From the NCBI GenBank assembly GCA_036346275.1, contig CM070717.1, positions 4,957,178 to 5,021,177 on the forward strand: a stretch of DNA of 64,000 nt, read 5' to 3'. Of the stretch, positions 60,105-64,000 are shown piece by piece. Source of the DNA: Otatea glauca. Taxonomy: Eukaryota; Streptophyta; Magnoliopsida; Poales; Poaceae. The position numbers were made by a program, and so were the translations under genes. How positions within the stretch are numbered: position 1 is the first letter of the stretch; each line of letters starts with the position of its first letter. The notes below the pieces were generated by a model. That model was not told the origin of the DNA and made no database searches. It saw nothing but the letters and a program-made list of their open reading frames with translations.

Positions 60105-61588
60105 CTAAGACAGGCCCCCATCTGCAAATGAAGGTATCTCATCGAATTGGTTATACTCTTCTTCATCTACAACATCTTCAACTCCTACGATCCGTCTCTT
60201 GCCATGAAGAACGATGTGCCACATCGGATTGGACGGATCACACACGTAGAAGACTTGAGTTGTTTGGTCCGCAAGGACGAACGGGTCATCTTTGTAGGCG
60301 AGTCTACTGAGATCCACAATAGTAAAGCCTCTCTTGTCGACCTTCACTCCATGTGGAAATCCTACCCACTTACATCGGAACAAGGGAACTTGGTATATTC
60401 CGTAATCGAGCTCCCAAATTTCTTCGATCAACCCATAGTAGGAGTTCATTGTGGTTGGGGAGACTCTTTTCGAGTGATGATAATCAGAGAAAGCATTTAT
60501 GCTCACACCACTATTTTGGACAGTACTCTTGGCATCTTGACCTAGGTGCTGTGACGACTGCTCATGTTCCCAAATGGATTCATTCTGTTGGTACTCAACC
60601 CAAATCTTATGTTCCTCATTTCGGCACCAAACTCCTCATGTTTCCAATCGATATTTCTCCATTGAGCCGAATCAGCAAGGTGTCTCAGCTTGCCATCTTC
60701 CTTTCGAGACTAATAATGCCAACGCAATAATTTTGCCTCTCTAGGATTTGCAAACAACCGCTCCAAACGGGGAATGATGGGCAAGTACCACAATACCTTG
60801 GCCGGTGCACCTTTAGTGACCTCTTCACTGTCGTTGCCCCGACTCTTACGCTTGTTGTAGTTACACTTCTCCTTTTGTTTGTACCGGGGCACACCGCAAA
60901 CTGGACACACGTGTAGCTCCTGATGTCCATTACGGTACAAGATGCAATCATTCGGACATGCATGTATCCTTTCTATTTCCATTCCCATGGGACATAGTAG
61001 CTTCTTTGCTTCATAAATGCTTGTTGGCAACTCATTTCTCTCTGGAAGCAGATCCGATAGAAGAAATAGAAGTGCATTGAAACTTGTATCTGTCCAATGG
61101 TGTTTTGCCTTCAGTTCGAACAATGCAAAGACCGAACCCAACTTGATGTATTCCGCTTTGCAACTTGTGAACAGCGGTTTGGCATCGTCTGCCATCAAGT
61201 TTTTAAACTTTTCAAACTCTCTTTCCGTGTAATTACCCTCCACATCCCGCAACATTTGCTCCAAATTATCCTCCTCAAACATATCAAGTTGCAACTCGTC
61301 ATCCGGTTCCACTGTGTCTTCGTTGCATACCGGAAGGGTACTACCTGCCTCCCCGTGATGGATCCAACATGTGTAATTCCTCACGAAACCACGTCGAATC
61401 AGGTGGTCCTCAATTTGAGCTGAGTTGTTAAATCTCCTCAGATTGGTGCAATCAATGCAAGGACAATATATGAAGTTTACACCCCTCCTCACCATGTCCT
61501 CTTCTGCAATTTTTTTGAACTCCTTAACACCCCTCTGAAATCCAGCACTCACACGGCTTTTCTGATACATCCATTCCTCACGGTCCAT
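60105..61588 (-). pseudogene. TNP2 transposase of CACTA E with the catalytic core deleted
   Basis: The start is at 61586-61588 (MDREEWMYQKSRVSAGFQRG). The transposase-associated domain has FIYCPCIDCTNLRRF and HLIRRGFVRNYTCW; the finger region HVCPVCGVPRYK follows. The reading then breaks near 60545. Directly downstream is DUF4216 (SYYGLIEEIWELDYGIYQV, VFYVCDPSNPMWHIVLHGKR, EEYNQFDEIPSFADG, 60506-60105). The TNP2 core with the D-D-E residues and DUF4218, present in element B, are missing. The element cannot supply its own transposase. Confidence 0.8.
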
Positions 61589-62671
61589 CTGCAATTAAAT
61601 TTCGCACAATAAATTAAGGAAAAACTAGAGCGACAACGAGCTAGCTATTTTAAATATTGAGACATCATTTCAATTAATATTACCTTTGCAAAATAGAGGA
61701 CAGGTTCCAAGATATATAAATGTACTCCCGATGATACCTAGCTTCTTCCCTGGTTTAGAGCTTCCAATTCCCTAAATAGGAGACATAAATTTTTAAAATC
61801 AACAATGATATCAAATAATCTAATTACGTAGCTAGTGCAGTAGCTTGCAAATCTTTTTACTACAACAAAAAAAAACAAGGGTACCAACGATGACTCCTAA
61901 TCTCTAAATAGGTTAGGTCCTAATCCCATTCGAGGCTATGTGGTTCGGGCAAGTTCCTAAGCCGTTGTACAACTCCAAAGAAAATTTCGGCAGCATCTCC
62001 CCGCTGTTCTCCATATACACGTCTCGATAACAGGTCAAGAGGGGTGTGCATTGGAGAACACCAGGGAGATGCTACCGAAATCTACTCTGAAGTTGTACAA
62101 CACAACTCAAAAACTTGCCCAAACCACATATCCTCGAACTGTCCAAAAAACGTGGACAATTCGAGACTGCTCGCTTATAAATATGCCATTTCATTCGGCA
62201 TATTTATAAATAAGCATCCTCGAGCGGGAGGCGTGAGGTTCATGACCTAAACTCTAACATTTATCACATGATAGCAACAATAATTCCATATTAACACGAG
62301 AGCACTACAATAATTAAATATATGTGTGCTTGTCAAATAAAGTGTGAAATCACGAGCATACGTACATAATTCCAGTGCAACCTAAACTTTATTCACGACA
62401 TATCGAAATTACCTAGTGCAAAATTGAAGTGGTTTAAAGAATTGCTCACATTTTGAAGAAAACCGCAAATGAGGGCAAAAAGAGGGGAATCTCCTCAAGA
62501 TAGGGTTTCAAATTTTCCCTCTTAATACCCACCCATGAGGACTTCAAATTTTTTCACCCAAGTATTGCTTCCAACCACACAATATGAGATGTTTTCTCGG
62601 GTGGCGACGGAGAAATCTCCTCTGGAGCAATAACAGAGAAGAGTTCAACGCGAGTGCTATATATGACCTAG

Positions 62672-63240
62672 CGAGGCACATCAGAATCGGTTCTTTTCAA
62701 GAAGCGATAGTGATGCGAACGGTCATCACTATCGGTTATTTTTAGAGAAGCGATAGTGATGAGCACATCGACATCAGAATCGGTTCTTTTCAAGAAGCGA
62801 GAAGCGATAGTGATGAGCACGTCGACATCAGAATCTGTTCTTTTCGATAAGCGATAGTGATGTTCACGGTCATCACTATCGGTTCTTTTTATAGAAGCGA
62901 TAGTGATGATCATGTGCACATCAGTATCGCTTCTTTACTTAGAACCGATAGTGATATATATGCACATCACTATCGCTTCTATCAAAAGAACCGATAGTGA
63001 TGTGGACGTGATCATCACTATCACTTCTTTTGTTGGAACCGATAGTGATGACCGTTCACATCCCTATCGCTTTTTAGTTTAGAACCGATAGTGATATGCC
63101 TAATTTTACATCACAATCACTTATAATCTCAGAACCGATAGTGATTATTACTACCACCTCTCCGAAGTTATTTATCACAATCGCTTTTTCGAAAAAAACT
63201 TAAGAACCAACACGGATAGAGCGATAGTGATGTGCCGTAC
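62672..63240. repeat. right subterminal array of CACTA E (ATCAGAATCGGTT / ATCACTATCGGTT)
   Basis: Mixed GAAT and CTAT cores in inverted pairs. A TATATATGA stretch at 62657-62665, just inside the array, could serve the TNP2 gene as a TATA box on the minus strand (TCATATATA). Confidence 0.85.
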
Positions 63241-63369
63241 TGTAGTAGTGGTTGATGTTAGATTTAATTTAATCAGTGCATGTATTTTAGGTTAGCGATA
63301 TTAGATTTGTACTTTAATGTTGTAGTATCCGTAGCGAGATAATTAATTAGCGTTCTTTAATTTAGGTTA

Positions 63370-64000
63370 GTGAAATTACGTGTTAGTGGTGATCTAAAAA
63401 TTTATTTCGTATATATGGTCGCAGTGATGTCGGATCCAATGAAATTTAGGGTATATTATGGCGACGGTAAAATAAAAAATACGCAAACTGGTGTTGATTT
63501 AAGCAAGTTTTCGATCACCATGATTGAGCACTCGTTCCCCGAAAGAGTTAGCATTCGTGATATAAAATTTTGGTTGACCCAATATTTTTCCCTGGATCCA
63601 AGTGTGTACTCTGTTACCATTGAAATCCTATTCACACATAGCAAGAGTGATCAAGCTATTTGGGAGTTAAAGAAAATAGATCGGACATACTTGTGGCAGA
63701 AATGGTTAAGGTGGTGCAAGGGATCTGGCCTTGAATGTGTGATGCTGGTGCAGGCTTGCCTAGAGAAGAGGTGGATATTAGTGATATGGGTGAGAGCAGT
63801 ACATCGGTTAGAGCTGAACAAGTTCAGGAAGTGGTGCCGGTTGAGATAGCGGCGGGGGAAGATAATAGGATGCAACAAACGCAGAAGGTTGGGCCGATGA
63901 AGGGGAGGAGATCGAGCAACTTGTTGATCAGTTGGATTTAGTGGACCGTATGGCGGCAGAGGATGAAGATGAAATGTTGGAATGTGATGATGACATCAGC
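63370..64000 (+). pseudogene. N-terminus of a Mutator-like transposase, runs off the window
   Basis: The reading from about 63418 has FRVYYGDGKIKNTQTGVDLS, IRDIKFWLTQYFSLDPSVYS and a tail rich in Glu/Asp. This resembles the N-terminal part of plant Mutator-like transposases (YYGDG...GVDLS...WL...DP). After LVQACL the frame shifts (PREEVDISDMGESSTSVRAE), and again before EEIEQLVDQLDLVDRM, so it is probably damaged. The catalytic domain would lie beyond 64000. The probable leader is at 53760-54340, separated by CACTA E. Confidence 0.5.

Larger units (their letters stand above)
54353..63250 (-). mobile_element. CACTA element E, TSD GTT
   Basis: It begins CACTACTACAGAATTG and ends TACTGTAGTAGTG, with the 3-bp duplication GTT at 54350-54352 and 63251-63253. 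Left (54372-55045), internal (59030-59510) and right (62672-63240) arrays are present. Minus-strand genes: a C48/En-Spm remnant (55260-56779) and a TNP2 gene lacking its core (60105-61588). Same family as element B, with closely matching right ends and TNP2 5' region. It is inserted in the first intron of a Mutator-like gene. Confidence 0.92.

Overview
This window is plant nuclear DNA, most likely from a grass (Poaceae). The signs are many nested CACTA (En/Spm) transposons, a Tat-lineage Ty3/gypsy retrotransposon, Mutator-like and solo-LTR insertions, and the decayed remains of one NLR (nucleotide-binding, leucine-rich repeat) resistance-type gene. I cannot name the species. I found no intact ordinary host gene, no rRNA or tRNA gene and no CRISPR array. 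Almost everything recognisable is transposable element.

Layout. 1-9160: mostly repeats, including two diverged copies of one LTR-like repeat (about 1975-3300 and 3346-7285). The second is split by a 2.56-kb solo LTR (3857-6420) with a perfect 5-bp target site duplication (TSD). 9167-14085, minus strand: an NLR pseudogene (LRR half 9167-10900, NB-ARC half 13100-14020), cut by a 2.1-kb CACTA element (11025-13099). That element itself carries a Mutator-type MITE (11356-12119). 14086-25696: a structurally complete 11.6-kb Ty3/gypsy element inserted next to the NLR. It has two 663-bp LTRs, gag, protease, RT, two RNase H domains and integrase, plus a multi-exon gene on the opposite strand encoding a plant mobile domain (PMD). 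26891-32966, 34268 to about 39145, 39722-53626 and 54353-63250: four more CACTA elements. Their minus-strand genes encode a TNP2-type transposase (D/D/E) and a second protein with an En/Spm 'plant transposase' region and a Ulp1/C48 cysteine-peptidase domain. 53760-64000: a Mutator-like element whose first intron received the last CACTA. Its transposase N-terminus starts near 63370 and runs off the window.

How the parts relate. Exact TSDs give boundaries for eight insertions: GGTAT, GCA, AAAAAAATA, ATTGG, AAC, GCT, GTTTC and GTT. The five CACTA elements carry arrays of family-specific motifs that all fit one frame, ATCA-NNNN-CGGTT. The middle four bases differ by element: CAGA, CTAT, CTGC, GTGG, GAAT/CAAT. 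The three elements that keep a C48/En-Spm gene 5' end also have an extra internal array next to that gene's GC-rich first exon. The TNP2 gene sits beside the right terminal array. The most unusual items are this shared motif frame with internal arrays, and the spliced antisense PMD gene in the retrotransposon.
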